Source: Bacillota bacterium (GTDB lineage Bacteria; Bacillota; Clostridia; Acetivibrionales; JAFADI01). From it: a stretch of DNA of 36,313 nt. Under the pieces are notes generated by a model that was not told the DNA's origin, did not search any database, and saw nothing but the letters and a program-made list of their open reading frames with translations. Positions 1 through 7,082 of the stretch are shown in pieces. The position numbers were made by a program, and so were the translations under genes. The stretch is from positions 1 through 36,313 of the forward strand of contig JAFADI010000146.1 of the NCBI GenBank assembly GCA_023424965.1. The letters run 5' to 3'. Position 1 is the stretch's first letter; each line of letters begins with the position of its first letter.

Positions 1-899
1 AAGATAATTTAAGCGAGGTAGTTGAATGCACCCATGTGCTAAAAGGATTCAGGCCTGAGTTCGAAACCCCTCTGGGGCTTTCAAAGGATACGCCCCTGGT
101 CATGGGCTCTGGGGATGGAATCATGGCAAATATAGGCTGCGGCGTATATGACAGTACCTCCCTGTCCTCTACCATCGGAACAAGCGGCGCAATACGCACG
201 GCCGTGGACAGGCCTCTTCTGGATAAACACCAAAGGACCTGGTGCTACTCCTTTACGAAGGATATGTGGGTGGCAGGAGGAGCCATAAACAATGGAGGAC
301 TGGTGCTGAAGTGGATAAGGGAGGAGTTCAGGAAGCAGTTTGAATTTGATGCCCGGGAGTGCGGAGAGAGTATTTACAAGCTGTTTGACAGGTTTGCCTC
401 CCAGGTTTCCCCCGGGAGCGACGGACTGGTTTTTCTACCCTACCTTACGGGGGAAAGAAGTCCTGATTGGAATGCCAACGCCAGGGGTATCATGTTCGGG
501 CTGGGATATTCCCATACCAGAAAGCACATCATCCGGGCGGCCATGGAGGGAGTGATGTACAGAATGTATTCCGTATTTGAGGTAATGGCGGCTCTGGAGG
601 ACGGCGCACAGCATATAAGGGCCAACGGTGGATATGCCAGGTCGGATTTGTGGCTTCAGATGCAGGCGGATATTTTCAACAAGGAAATTACCGTTTCGAA
701 GGTAGAAGAGGCTTCCGCCCTTGGGGCTGCTTTCATAAGCATGGTTTCCCTGGGAGCAGTTAAAAGCATCAGGGAGCCTCTTCCTGCCATGCAGCCCCAA
801 AAAGCCATAAAACCCATTGAGGAAAACCACCGGATATACAGAAAGGCGTATGAACTGTCAAAACAGATATATTCCAGCCTTTATCCCGGCATTCAATAA
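1..899 (+). CDS. gntK: Gluconokinase, FGGY family (3' part, start outside window)
   Basis: Phosphorylates D-gluconate to 6-phosphogluconate in the cytoplasm. The frame is open from base 3, so the GTG at 36 is not the true start; about 299 residues remain of a family that is usually near 500. What is left covers the end of the N-terminal lobe and the C-terminal FGGY lobe: a GSGDG segment, GTSGA (nucleotide-site loop), FLPYLTGERSP, and NGGYARSDLWLQMQADIFN, which is typical of the sugar-kinase C-lobe, followed by EEASALGAA. FGGY kinases act on many sugars; gluconate is inferred from sequence character and from the 6-phosphogluconate dehydrogenase that follows after 51 bases on the same strand. 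Xylulokinase or another pentulose kinase is the alternative. Confidence 0.85.
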   Translation, partial: DNLSEVVECTHVLKGFRPEFETPLGLSKDTPLVMGSGDGIMANIGCGVYDSTSLSSTIGTSGAIRTAVDRPLLDKHQRTWCYSFTKDMWVAGGAINNGGLVLKWIREEFRKQFEFDARECGESIYKLFDRFASQVSPGSDGLVFLPYLTGERSPDWNANARGIMFGLGYSHTRKHIIRAAMEGVMYRMYSVFEVMAALEDGAQHIRANGGYARSDLWLQMQADIFNKEITVSKVEEASALGAAFISMVSLGAVKSIREPLPAMQPQKAIKPIEENHRIYRKAYELSKQIYSSLYPGIQ

Positions 900-950
900 A
901 AGCAAAATGCCAATGGGAGGCGATCAATCATCGTAAAGGAGAACAATTCT

Positions 951-2402
951 ATGAGCAAGCAGCAGATAGGGGTAATAGGCCTGGCCGTGATGGGTAAAAA
1001 CCTGGCCTTGAATATTGAAAGCAGGGGTTTTTCGGTCTCAGTGTACAACCGTTCGGGAGGAAAGACCGAGGAACTGCTGGAGGAAGCAGCGGGCAAAAAA
1101 ATTGTAGGGACATATTCCCTGAAAGAATTTGTGGGCTCCCTGGAGGTTCCAAGAAAAATAATCATCATGGTTAAGGCGGGGAATGCCGTAGACGATACCA
1201 TAGAACAGCTGAAGGAGTATATATCCAAAGGGGATATTTTGATTGACGCAGGCAACTCCTTCTTTATGGACACCATCCGGAGAACCCGGCAGCTTGAAGA
1301 GGAGGGCTACAGATTTATCGGCACAGGGGTTTCCGGCGGTGAAGAGGGTGCGCTGAAAGGTCCTGCCATCATGCCGGGAGGACAGAAGGATGCATATGAG
1401 CTCATAGAGCCTGTCTTTACCGCCATAGCCGCAAAGGTTGACGGGGAGCCCTGCTGTACTTATATAGGAGGGAATGGCGCGGGACACTATGTAAAAATGG
1501 TCCATAACGGGATAGAATACGGGGACATGCAGCTGATATCTGAGGCCTACTCCCTTTTGAAAAACATTCCGGGGCTTTCCGCAGAAGAGCTGGGAAAGGT
1601 GTTCGGGGAATGGAACAAGGGGGAACTGGACAGCTATCTTATCGAAATAACCCGTGACATTTTCGCCAGGGTGGATGAAGAGACAGGCAAACCCATGGTG
1701 GATGTCATCCTGGACAAGGCGGGCCAGAAAGGTACGGGCAAATGGACCAGCCAGAGTGCCCTGAGCCTTGGAGTAGCCATGCCTACGGTAACGGAAGCGG
1801 TATTTGCACGCTGCATATCGGCGATAAAGGAAGAGCGGACCGCCGCGGCAAAAATTTTAAAAGGTCCCGGCGGTAAAGGCTATAAGGGGGACAGGGAAAA
1901 ATTCATCGAATCTGTCAGGCAGGCCCTTTATGCCAGCAAAATATGTTCCTATGCCCAGGGCTTTGCCCTTATGAAAGGGGCGGCAGAGGAATTCGGCTGG
2001 GACTTGAATTACGGCAGCATAGCAATGATATTCAGGGGCGGATGCATCATAAGGGCCCGGTTCCTCCACAAAATAAAGGAAGCCTTTGATAAAAAGCCTG
2101 ATCTGGCAAATCTCATGCTGGACAAATACTTCAGGGATATACTGGAGAATTACCAGGAGGCGTGGAGAGAGGTTGTTTCAACCGCCATTTCATACGGACT
2201 GCCCGTTCCGGCCCTTGCAAGCGCCATTTCCTATTACGACAGCTATCGAAGCGAAAGCTTGCCTGCGAACCTTTTGCAGGCCCAGCGGGATTACTTCGGG
2301 GCCCATACCTATGAACGCACGGATAAGCCCCGCGGTGAATTTTTTCATACCAACTGGACGGGACGGGGAGGGTATACCTCAGCTTCCACCTATACTGTGT
2401 GA
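951..2402 (+). CDS. gnd: 6-phosphogluconate dehydrogenase, decarboxylating
   Basis: Oxidises 6-phosphogluconate to ribulose 5-phosphate plus CO2 with NAD(P)H formation. The 483 residues are full family length. Residues 7-17 hold the Rossmann fingerprint GLAVMGKNLAL, followed by the NRS of NADP-preferring enzymes. The substrate/catalytic region contains GVSGGEEGA and KMVHNGIEYGDMQ (the catalytic Lys and Glu lie in this segment). The C-terminal helical domain has YGSIAMIFRGGCIIRA and ends with the usual tail HTNWTGRGGYTSASTYTV. ATG 951 has AAAGGAG nine bases upstream. It follows the gluconokinase and precedes the LarA-like gene by 15 bases, so the three are probably one transcript that sends gluconate into the pentose phosphate pathway. 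Confidence 0.97.
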   Translation: MSKQQIGVIGLAVMGKNLALNIESRGFSVSVYNRSGGKTEELLEEAAGKKIVGTYSLKEFVGSLEVPRKIIIMVKAGNAVDDTIEQLKEYISKGDILIDAGNSFFMDTIRRTRQLEEEGYRFIGTGVSGGEEGALKGPAIMPGGQKDAYELIEPVFTAIAAKVDGEPCCTYIGGNGAGHYVKMVHNGIEYGDMQLISEAYSLLKNIPGLSAEELGKVFGEWNKGELDSYLIEITRDIFARVDEETGKPMVDVILDKAGQKGTGKWTSQSALSLGVAMPTVTEAVFARCISAIKEERTAAAKILKGPGGKGYKGDREKFIESVRQALYASKICSYAQGFALMKGAAEEFGWDLNYGSIAMIFRGGCIIRARFLHKIKEAFDKKPDLANLMLDKYFRDILENYQEAWREVVSTAISYGLPVPALASAISYYDSYRSESLPANLLQAQRDYFGAHTYERTDKPRGEFFHTNWTGRGGYTSASTYTV

Positions 2403-2417
2403 ATTAAGGAAAATACC

Positions 2418-3716
2418 TTGGAAAGGGGATTGGAGACTGTGACGGAGATTGTTTTGAAATCCGGGGAGAACAAGAGCATCAGCGGTACGGCGCTGGAACA
2501 GGCCCTGGAAAAGTCCATAGAGGGAAGGGCTGAAAGCCTTAAGAAGGTATTGCTCATACCTCCGGACCTGACCAGGATGCATTCGGGAGCGGGAAAAATA
2601 ACTGAAATATACTACCGCCTGTTAAAGGACAGGTGTCATGTGGACATACTGCCGGCCCTGGGGACGCATGACCCTATGACGGCCGGCGAATGCAGGCTGT
2701 TTTTCGGAGAGGATGTCCCTTTTGAAGCGGTGCTGGCACACAACTGGAGAAGTGACGTGGTCAAAATAGGACAGGTGCCGGGAGAATATGTCAATGAGGT
2801 TTCCGGAGGACTGATAGGGGACCCCATTGACGTTGAAGTGAACCGGCGCCTTCTCGACAAATCCTATGACCTTATCATATCCATCGGGCAGGTAGTTCCC
2901 CACGAGGTGGTAGGCATGGCCAATTACAGCAAAAACATATTTGTGGGCTGCGGGGGCAGTGACATGATCAACCGGTCCCATATGCTGGGAGCCTTTTACG
3001 GCATGGAAAAGATCATGGGACGTGATCATTCGCCTGTGAGGAAGGTATTTGACTATGCAGAGCAAAACTTCATCAAAGAAGTGCCCTTGATGTACGTCCT
3101 TACCGTCACCACCCAGACGGAAGGTAGAGTGGCTATGCACGGTCTGTTTATAGGAAGGGACAGGGGATTGTTTGAAAAGGCGGTGGAACTAAGCCGGGAG
3201 AAAAACCTCAGCTATGTGGAGAAACCCCTGAAGAAGGTGGTGGTATACCTGGACGAAAGAGAGTTCAAGAGCACCTGGCTTGGCAATAAGGCAATTTATA
3301 GGACAAGAATGGCCATTGCCGACGCTGGGGAACTGGTTGTCCTGGCCCCTGGAGTCAAAAAATTCGGCGAAGACGATGGAAATGACGCCTTGATCAGAAA
3401 ATACGGGTATGTGGGAAGAGAAAGCATACTTGAACTGTGCGGGCGTATGGATGACCTGAAAGAGAACCTTTCCGTTGCAGCACACCTTATCCATGGCTCC
3501 TCCGACGGAAGATTCAGTGTGACCTATGCTACGGAGAAACTGACGCGGAAAGAGATTGAAGGGGTAAATTTCAACTATGAACCGTTGCGGGAGGCGCTGG
3601 GAAAATATACTCCCGGTAAGCTGGAAGAAGGATTGAACATACTGGACAACGGGGAGGAAATATTTTATATAAGCAATCCGGCCCTGGGGCTCTGGGCATG
3701 GAGGGACAGGTTGTAA
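2418..3716 (+). CDS. LarA-superfamily nickel-dependent hydroxyacid racemase/epimerase, candidate gluconate 2-epimerase
   Basis: LarA-type enzymes interconvert the C2 stereoisomers of 2-hydroxyacids with a nickel-pincer nucleotide (NPN) bound covalently to a lysine. Visible here: PPDLTR (D50, R53), GTHDPMT (H84), PHEVVGMANYSK (H162, K172) and H188. The H-to-K distance of 10 and K-to-H distance of 16 equal those of H174, K184 and H200 in Lactiplantibacillus LarA, so the NPN attachment, nickel ligand and acid/base residues all appear intact. The substrate is not readable from sequence. Because it sits 15 bases behind gluconokinase and gnd, D-gluconate 2-epimerase, a known LarA-homologue activity, is the best guess. 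The cofactor genes larB, larC and larE are not in the window. Start is uncertain: TTG 2418 has AAGGA seven bases upstream; GTG 2439 is an alternative. Confidence 0.82.
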   Translation: MERGLETVTEIVLKSGENKSISGTALEQALEKSIEGRAESLKKVLLIPPDLTRMHSGAGKITEIYYRLLKDRCHVDILPALGTHDPMTAGECRLFFGEDVPFEAVLAHNWRSDVVKIGQVPGEYVNEVSGGLIGDPIDVEVNRRLLDKSYDLIISIGQVVPHEVVGMANYSKNIFVGCGGSDMINRSHMLGAFYGMEKIMGRDHSPVRKVFDYAEQNFIKEVPLMYVLTVTTQTEGRVAMHGLFIGRDRGLFEKAVELSREKNLSYVEKPLKKVVVYLDEREFKSTWLGNKAIYRTRMAIADAGELVVLAPGVKKFGEDDGNDALIRKYGYVGRESILELCGRMDDLKENLSVAAHLIHGSSDGRFSVTYATEKLTRKEIEGVNFNYEPLREALGKYTPGKLEEGLNILDNGEEIFYISNPALGLWAWRDRL

Positions 3717-3746
3717 CAGGCAGACCCGCCCTCCCGGCCTCAAGGA

Positions 3747-4238
3747 TTACATAACAAGCAGCAGAGCAAAATGATTTTGCGTCACACCTTCATCTTCGAG
3801 CGTAGATATTTCAAAATCATTATTTCTTACAGTTTGGAAGACATCAATTCCGCAGGCAGCCATTGAGGGAATGCCTGCCTGATGCGGACTGGATTCACCG
3901 GAATCACAGGCCCCATGGATCCGACAGGCATTGTTTCCAAAGGCCAGAGCTTTATGATACCCGTCTGAAAAAAGCTTTGTTACAGCCTGGACCGCGATGT
4001 CCGGTATGCTGTCTATATTATTGCAGCGAAAAATAATTGCCGTTTCATAACTGTCGATAATTTCACGTGTTTGTTTGTGACCTGGGCTGTATGGAGGACA
4101 ATACACGCTCTTACCATACTGCGCACAACCATACTGGCATTTATAAAATATCCAGGGAGCAGTTATAATGGTATTAGCCTTAATCAGCCTTATATCATTG
4201 GCGCCCAATGAAAATAGAAACTCATAATACTCAACCAT
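3747..4238 (-). CDS. DUF2284-type cysteine-rich metal-binding protein
   Basis: Function unknown. The 163 residues match the DUF2284 pattern of predicted metal-binding proteins: CQYGCAQYGKSVYCPPYSPG near residues 34-53, then a later CRIHGACDSG, AACGID and an isolated Cys in IFRCN. The spacing of these cysteines suggests binding of a metal or Fe-S cluster. ATG 4238 has a strong AAGGAGG just upstream. It lies 76 bases downstream of the nitroreductase on the same strand, and could be co-transcribed with it. The end is convergent with the LarA-like gene, with 30 bases between the stops and no clear terminator. Confidence 0.72.
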   Translation of the reverse strand: MVEYYEFLFSLGANDIRLIKANTIITAPWIFYKCQYGCAQYGKSVYCPPYSPGHKQTREIIDSYETAIIFRCNNIDSIPDIAVQAVTKLFSDGYHKALAFGNNACRIHGACDSGESSPHQAGIPSMAACGIDVFQTVRNNDFEISTLEDEGVTQNHFALLLVM

Positions 4239-4314
4239 TTTAACCTCCTTGCTGACAACCTATAAACTGCTGCAGCAATTCAAAGGGATTGAATAATGCT
4301 TAATCGCAGTAGAA

Positions 4315-4842
4315 TTAAAATGTTTTATAGAATACTGTGCTTTCCAGAGGCTTGCGTTTCTGGTCATGCCTGCCGGAACATTCTACAGGGTCCGAAGCAT
4401 AGCCGATGGCCAGGATATTTACCGGTTCAAAATTGTCCGGGATATTGAATTCCGCTCTGATGACACCAACCTCGAAACGGCATATCCAAAGTGTCCCAAG
4501 TCCCAACTGGGTTGCTTCGAGCATCATGTGGTCCGTTACGATACTCGCATCGATGTCTGCGGAATCTTTTCCGTCAAAGGATCTTTTCCAGGAAGTGCTG
4601 TGATCCGCGCACACAATAACCGCCAGCGGGGCCCCAAATACATTTGCCCCTTTTTTGAGCTTTTCCAGGTCCTCTTCCTCGTTAATGATCAGAAGCCTCT
4701 GAGGCTGGTTGTTGTTGGCCGTGGGGGCTACCCTTCCGGCCTCAAGTATCCTGGCCAGCTTTTCCAGTTCAACCTTTTGTTCCGTGTATTTCCTCACGGA
4801 ATATCTCTTTTTGGCCAATTCCAAAAAATCCAATGCCTTCAC
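4315..4842 (-). CDS. Nitroreductase-family flavoprotein
   Basis: Predicted FMN-dependent oxidoreductase of the nitroreductase superfamily, 175 residues, which is the usual size for a short homodimeric member. The N-terminus has the FMN-phosphate signature KKRYSVRKY, followed by APTANNNQPQ, the segment that normally lines the flavin. The centre has DHMMLEATQLGLGTLWIC, the conserved helix next to FMN. C-terminal LAIGYASDP is also typical. The natural substrate cannot be read from sequence (quinones, nitroaromatics and enones are common). ATG 4842 is preceded by GAAGGGGTG. An extended -10 promoter lies at 4890-4898. An HxlR-type regulator is encoded upstream on the same strand, which is a common pairing for electrophile-responsive reductases. 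Confidence 0.88.
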   Translation of the reverse strand: MKALDFLELAKKRYSVRKYTEQKVELEKLARILEAGRVAPTANNNQPQRLLIINEEEDLEKLKKGANVFGAPLAVIVCADHSTSWKRSFDGKDSADIDASIVTDHMMLEATQLGLGTLWICRFEVGVIRAEFNIPDNFEPVNILAIGYASDPVECSGRHDQKRKPLESTVFYKTF

Positions 4843-4889
4843 CCCTTCAAAATTTGTACATTCCCTGCGGGTTATTTCCTACAAGACCG

Positions 4890-4898
4890 ATTATACCA
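4890..4898 (-). promoter_or_regulatory. Extended -10 promoter for the nitroreductase gene
   Basis: Reading the minus strand, TGGTATAAT lies about 48 bases before the nitroreductase start. The TGN extension can replace a good -35 box; no strong -35 is visible. Upstream, at about 4917-4960, there are AGTAC and GTACT half-sites of the kind bound by HxlR/MarR-type dimers, but their spacing is too irregular to call an operator. Confidence 0.5.
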
Positions 4899-5016
4899 TT
4901 ATTGACGGAATATGAAAGTACGAACATTTATTACACATAGTATACAGAATGGTACTCAAGTATATTTTTTATACCGCTACGGCACTGGCTTAATCCTTGG
5001 AGAGAGAAGAAGGAGA

Positions 5017-5044
5017 ATAAAAAACCTGCCGGATTTGGCAGGCT
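5017..5044 (-). terminator. Rho-independent terminator after hxlR-like gene 1
   Basis: On the minus strand CCTGCC (5037-5042) pairs with GGCAGG (5025-5030) across a six-base loop and is followed directly by TTTTTTATT. It starts three bases after the HxlR stop codon, so this regulator and the downstream nitroreductase are probably separate transcripts. Confidence 0.8.
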
Positions 5045-5046
5045 TT

Positions 5047-5418
5047 TCATGAATGAATTTCAGGTTGTGCGGTGATGGATTTGTATTCTTTTCCCCAGGC
5101 GTAAAGGGATGAGATGATGGGCTTTATCGACATACCCAACTCTGTCAGCTCATATTCGACCCGTGGAGGGACTTCCGCATAAATGGTCCTTTTAACGATG
5201 CCGTCATTTTCCAGCTCCCTTAATTGTAAAGTCAACATCCGGTGGGTGATGTTGGGCATGAGACGTTTCAATTCATTGAATCTTTTCTTGCCCTCCAGCA
5301 GATGATAGATGAGCACACCCTTCCATTTGCCCCCGATAAGGCTTAGCGCCGTTTCCACAGGGCAGGTGACGGCAACGTATTCTTTAAGTTTTTGATGGGT
5401 TTTTGTTTTGGTTTCCAT
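5047..5418 (-). CDS. HxlR-family transcriptional regulator 1
   Basis: Winged-helix DNA-binding protein of 123 residues. The family core is complete: CPVETALSLIGGKWKGVLIYHLLEG (helices before the HTH), RFNELKRLMPNITHRMLTLQLRELENDGIVKR (recognition helix and start of the wing), and YELTELGMSIKPIISSLYAWG (dimer helix). Cys19 in the CPVE motif matches the conserved N-terminal Cys that senses electrophiles in YodB-type members, though some HxlR proteins do not use it. ATG 5418 is chosen because GAGG lies six bases upstream; the longer frame from TTG 5433 has no such site. It is transcribed from its own sigma-A promoter. Likely target: the nitroreductase 200 bases downstream. Confidence 0.92.
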   Translation of the reverse strand: METKTKTHQKLKEYVAVTCPVETALSLIGGKWKGVLIYHLLEGKKRFNELKRLMPNITHRMLTLQLRELENDGIVKRTIYAEVPPRVEYELTELGMSIKPIISSLYAWGKEYKSITAQPEIHS

Positions 5419-5472
5419 TCTTAGCCTCAACACAGAAAATATAGTCAGGTACCATTTGTGCCTGTTTTTTTT

Positions 5473-5501
5473 ATTATATCCTTCTTAAGCGTAATTTTCA
5501 A
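5473..5501 (-). promoter_or_regulatory. Sigma-A promoter for hxlR-like gene 1
   Basis: On the minus strand TTGAAA (5496-5501) and TATAAT (5473-5478) are separated by exactly 17 bases. Transcription would start near 5466, about 48 bases before ATG 5418. Just upstream, CTGACA (5504-5509) and TGTCAG (5516-5521) form a six-base inverted repeat that could be an operator. Confidence 0.72.
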
Positions 5502-5598
5502 TCCTGACAGGCTGTTGTCAGCTTCTTCCTGATATCATGGAACAAGAATCCCGCCCGCCGTGCAAGATTTTCGGCCTGCGTCGAAACGCCCATGGGCG

Positions 5599-5634
5599 AT
5601 TATACCATGAATTTTTGTAAATTCATGGTATAAT
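5599..5634. promoter_or_regulatory. Palindrome carrying an extended -10 promoter on each strand
   Basis: A perfect 15-base inverted repeat (5600-5614 and 5619-5633) with a four-base spacer. Each arm contains TGGTATAA; the next base outside completes TGGTATAAT on both strands (5626-5634 on +, 5599-5607 on -). The + copy would serve the WYL regulator at 5659, the - copy could add a second promoter for the HxlR gene. The repeat could equally be the regulator's own operator. There is no T-run beside it, so it is not a terminator. Confidence 0.6.
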
Positions 5635-5658
5635 GTAGGAAAAAAAAAGAGGTTGGAA

Positions 5659-6633
5659 ATGAAGCTGGAAAGAATGCTGTCCATAATTACATACCTTCTC
5701 AGCCGCGAAAAGGTGAAGGCGCAGGAGCTGGCAGACAAATTCGAGGTGTCGGTGCGGACTATTTACAGGGATATCGACGCCATTTCCCAGGCGGGTATTC
5801 CCATTGCCTCCTACCAGGGGGCCGACGGCGGAATCGGGATTGTGGAGGGATACAAGCTTGACAGGAATGTGCTGACCAGCGATGAGGTTTTAAATATCGT
5901 TGCCGGACTGAAAGGACTTGACAGCATCAGCGAGGATATAAAAATCAAACTGCTGATCGAAAAGCTCAACGGTGTTGCAAATAAGACCTCCTGTGCCCCG
6001 GCAGGCAACAGCATCATGATTGACCTGTCCTCCTGGAACAAAAACGACCTGCTGGGACTGAGAATACAGGAAATAAAGAATGCCATACGGGAACGAAAAA
6101 TCATTGAATTCGAATATGTGAAAGGGGACAGCCTGCAGCGGGAGCTCCTGTCCGACGGGAAAAGCGCTCCTTCACCCTGTACAAGAAAAGTAGAACCCTA
6201 TGTGGTGGTTTTCAAGGAGGCAAACTGGTACCTTTACGCTTTTTGCCTTCTGAGGCAGGGTTTCAGGCTGTTCAAGCTCAGAAGGATGAGCGGTTTGAAG
6301 ATTACGGGGGACAGCTTTGCACCCAGGAGTTTTTCGATGGATAAAGTGGGCTGGGAGGAAGAGTTCGACGGGGACAGGCACTCTGTGATTACCGTACTGT
6401 TTGACCGGTCCATGGAGCATGTGGTCAATGACATTTTCGGGATAGGCAGCTATGACCTGGAAAAAGACGGCAGGTTGAAGATCACCTTCCACATGGGGAT
6501 CGGAGGATGGCTTTACGGATTCATACTGGGTTTCGGAGACAAAGTGGAGGTTTTGGAGCCTGCAGAGTTGAGGGATACCATTAAAAGCATAGCCGAAAGC
6601 ATTTGCAGATTATATGGGAATAAAGGAGGATAA
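5659..6633 (+). CDS. WYL-domain transcriptional regulator, YafY type
   Basis: Predicted DNA-binding regulator of 324 residues that senses a small ligand or nucleic acid through a WYL domain. Residues 1-60 form the HTH_11 winged helix (ERMLSIITYLLSREKVKAQELADKFEVSVRTIYRDIDAI), with the usual IYRDI recognition helix. The middle holds the WYL domain (IEFEYVKGD, then VEPYVVVFKEANWYLYAFC, then FRLFKLRRM), and the last third the WCX extension (VTVLFDRSMEHVV; GWLYGFILGFGDKVEVLEP). ATG 5659 is chosen over TTG 5653 because AAGAGG lies about six bases upstream. The gene is single; the palindromic promoter directly upstream suggests autoregulation. Target genes are unknown. Confidence 0.9.
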   Translation: MKLERMLSIITYLLSREKVKAQELADKFEVSVRTIYRDIDAISQAGIPIASYQGADGGIGIVEGYKLDRNVLTSDEVLNIVAGLKGLDSISEDIKIKLLIEKLNGVANKTSCAPAGNSIMIDLSSWNKNDLLGLRIQEIKNAIRERKIIEFEYVKGDSLQRELLSDGKSAPSPCTRKVEPYVVVFKEANWYLYAFCLLRQGFRLFKLRRMSGLKITGDSFAPRSFSMDKVGWEEEFDGDRHSVITVLFDRSMEHVVNDIFGIGSYDLEKDGRLKITFHMGIGGWLYGFILGFGDKVEVLEPAELRDTIKSIAESICRLYGNKGG

Positions 6634-6648
6634 GGGAAAATATCCTCC
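6625..6648. terminator. Hairpin between convergent genes
   Basis: GGAGGATA (6625-6632) and TATCCTCC (6641-6648) form an eight-base stem with an A-rich eight-base loop, overlapping the stop codon of the WYL regulator. There is no T-run on the + side, so it is a weak or non-canonical terminator between this gene and the convergent small ORF. Confidence 0.4.
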
Positions 6649-6654
6649 CGTCTC

Positions 6655-6972
6655 TCAATAATAATCGAAGTTGTCCGTATGGGGAGCTTTCCTTCCGTAT
6701 TCCTTGCTGTACAGGTATCCGTAAACTTCTGTCAGCTTTGTGACGACATAGATTGCCTCGGGAGATACCTGCCGGTCAAAGTAGAGGACCTCGTTCTTGG
6801 TTGTGTCTATCAGGCACCATCTGCCGTCCGTGAGCTTTCCGTAGTTTTCCGTAAGCTTGAGCTCATAGTCCAGAACGGTATTTTCATTATATCTTTCCCG
6901 GCCGATAAGGTCGTACATTTTTGCGATTTCAGAGAGCTTGTCCATAACAGATTTTCTAAACATCGGCGGCAT
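6655..6972 (-). CDS. Small hypothetical protein, 105 aa
   Basis: Not recognised. A soluble, charged protein with no signal peptide or membrane segment. Visible features: an N-terminal amphipathic stretch (VMDKLSEIAKMYDLIGRERY), a middle part that looks like short beta strands (DGRWCLIDTTKNEVLYFDRQ), and a Tyr-rich end (EVYGYLYSKEYGRKAPHTDNFDYY). GAGGAG lies two bases before ATG 6972 and eleven before the in-frame ATG 6963, so either start is possible. It is convergent with the WYL regulator and is followed, 110 bases upstream on the same strand, by msrA; that gap contains nothing else obvious. The frame is protein-like and has a ribosome binding site, so it is probably real. Confidence 0.6.
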   Translation of the reverse strand: MPPMFRKSVMDKLSEIAKMYDLIGRERYNENTVLDYELKLTENYGKLTDGRWCLIDTTKNEVLYFDRQVSPEAIYVVTKLTEVYGYLYSKEYGRKAPHTDNFDYY

Positions 6973-7082
6973 GTCTCCTCAGCTTATTTTTTCTACCTCA
7001 AATTCATTATACATAAAATCCTGGACAAATGAAACCATGCCGGCGTAAACTTTTCAGGATTGATAAAATTTTTAAAGCCTCA

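Noticed and set aside
36..899. GTG at 36 as the real start of the gluconokinase
   Set aside because: The same frame is open to the left edge of the window and reads as kinase sequence; the protein would lack the N-terminal lobe. It is cut by the window.
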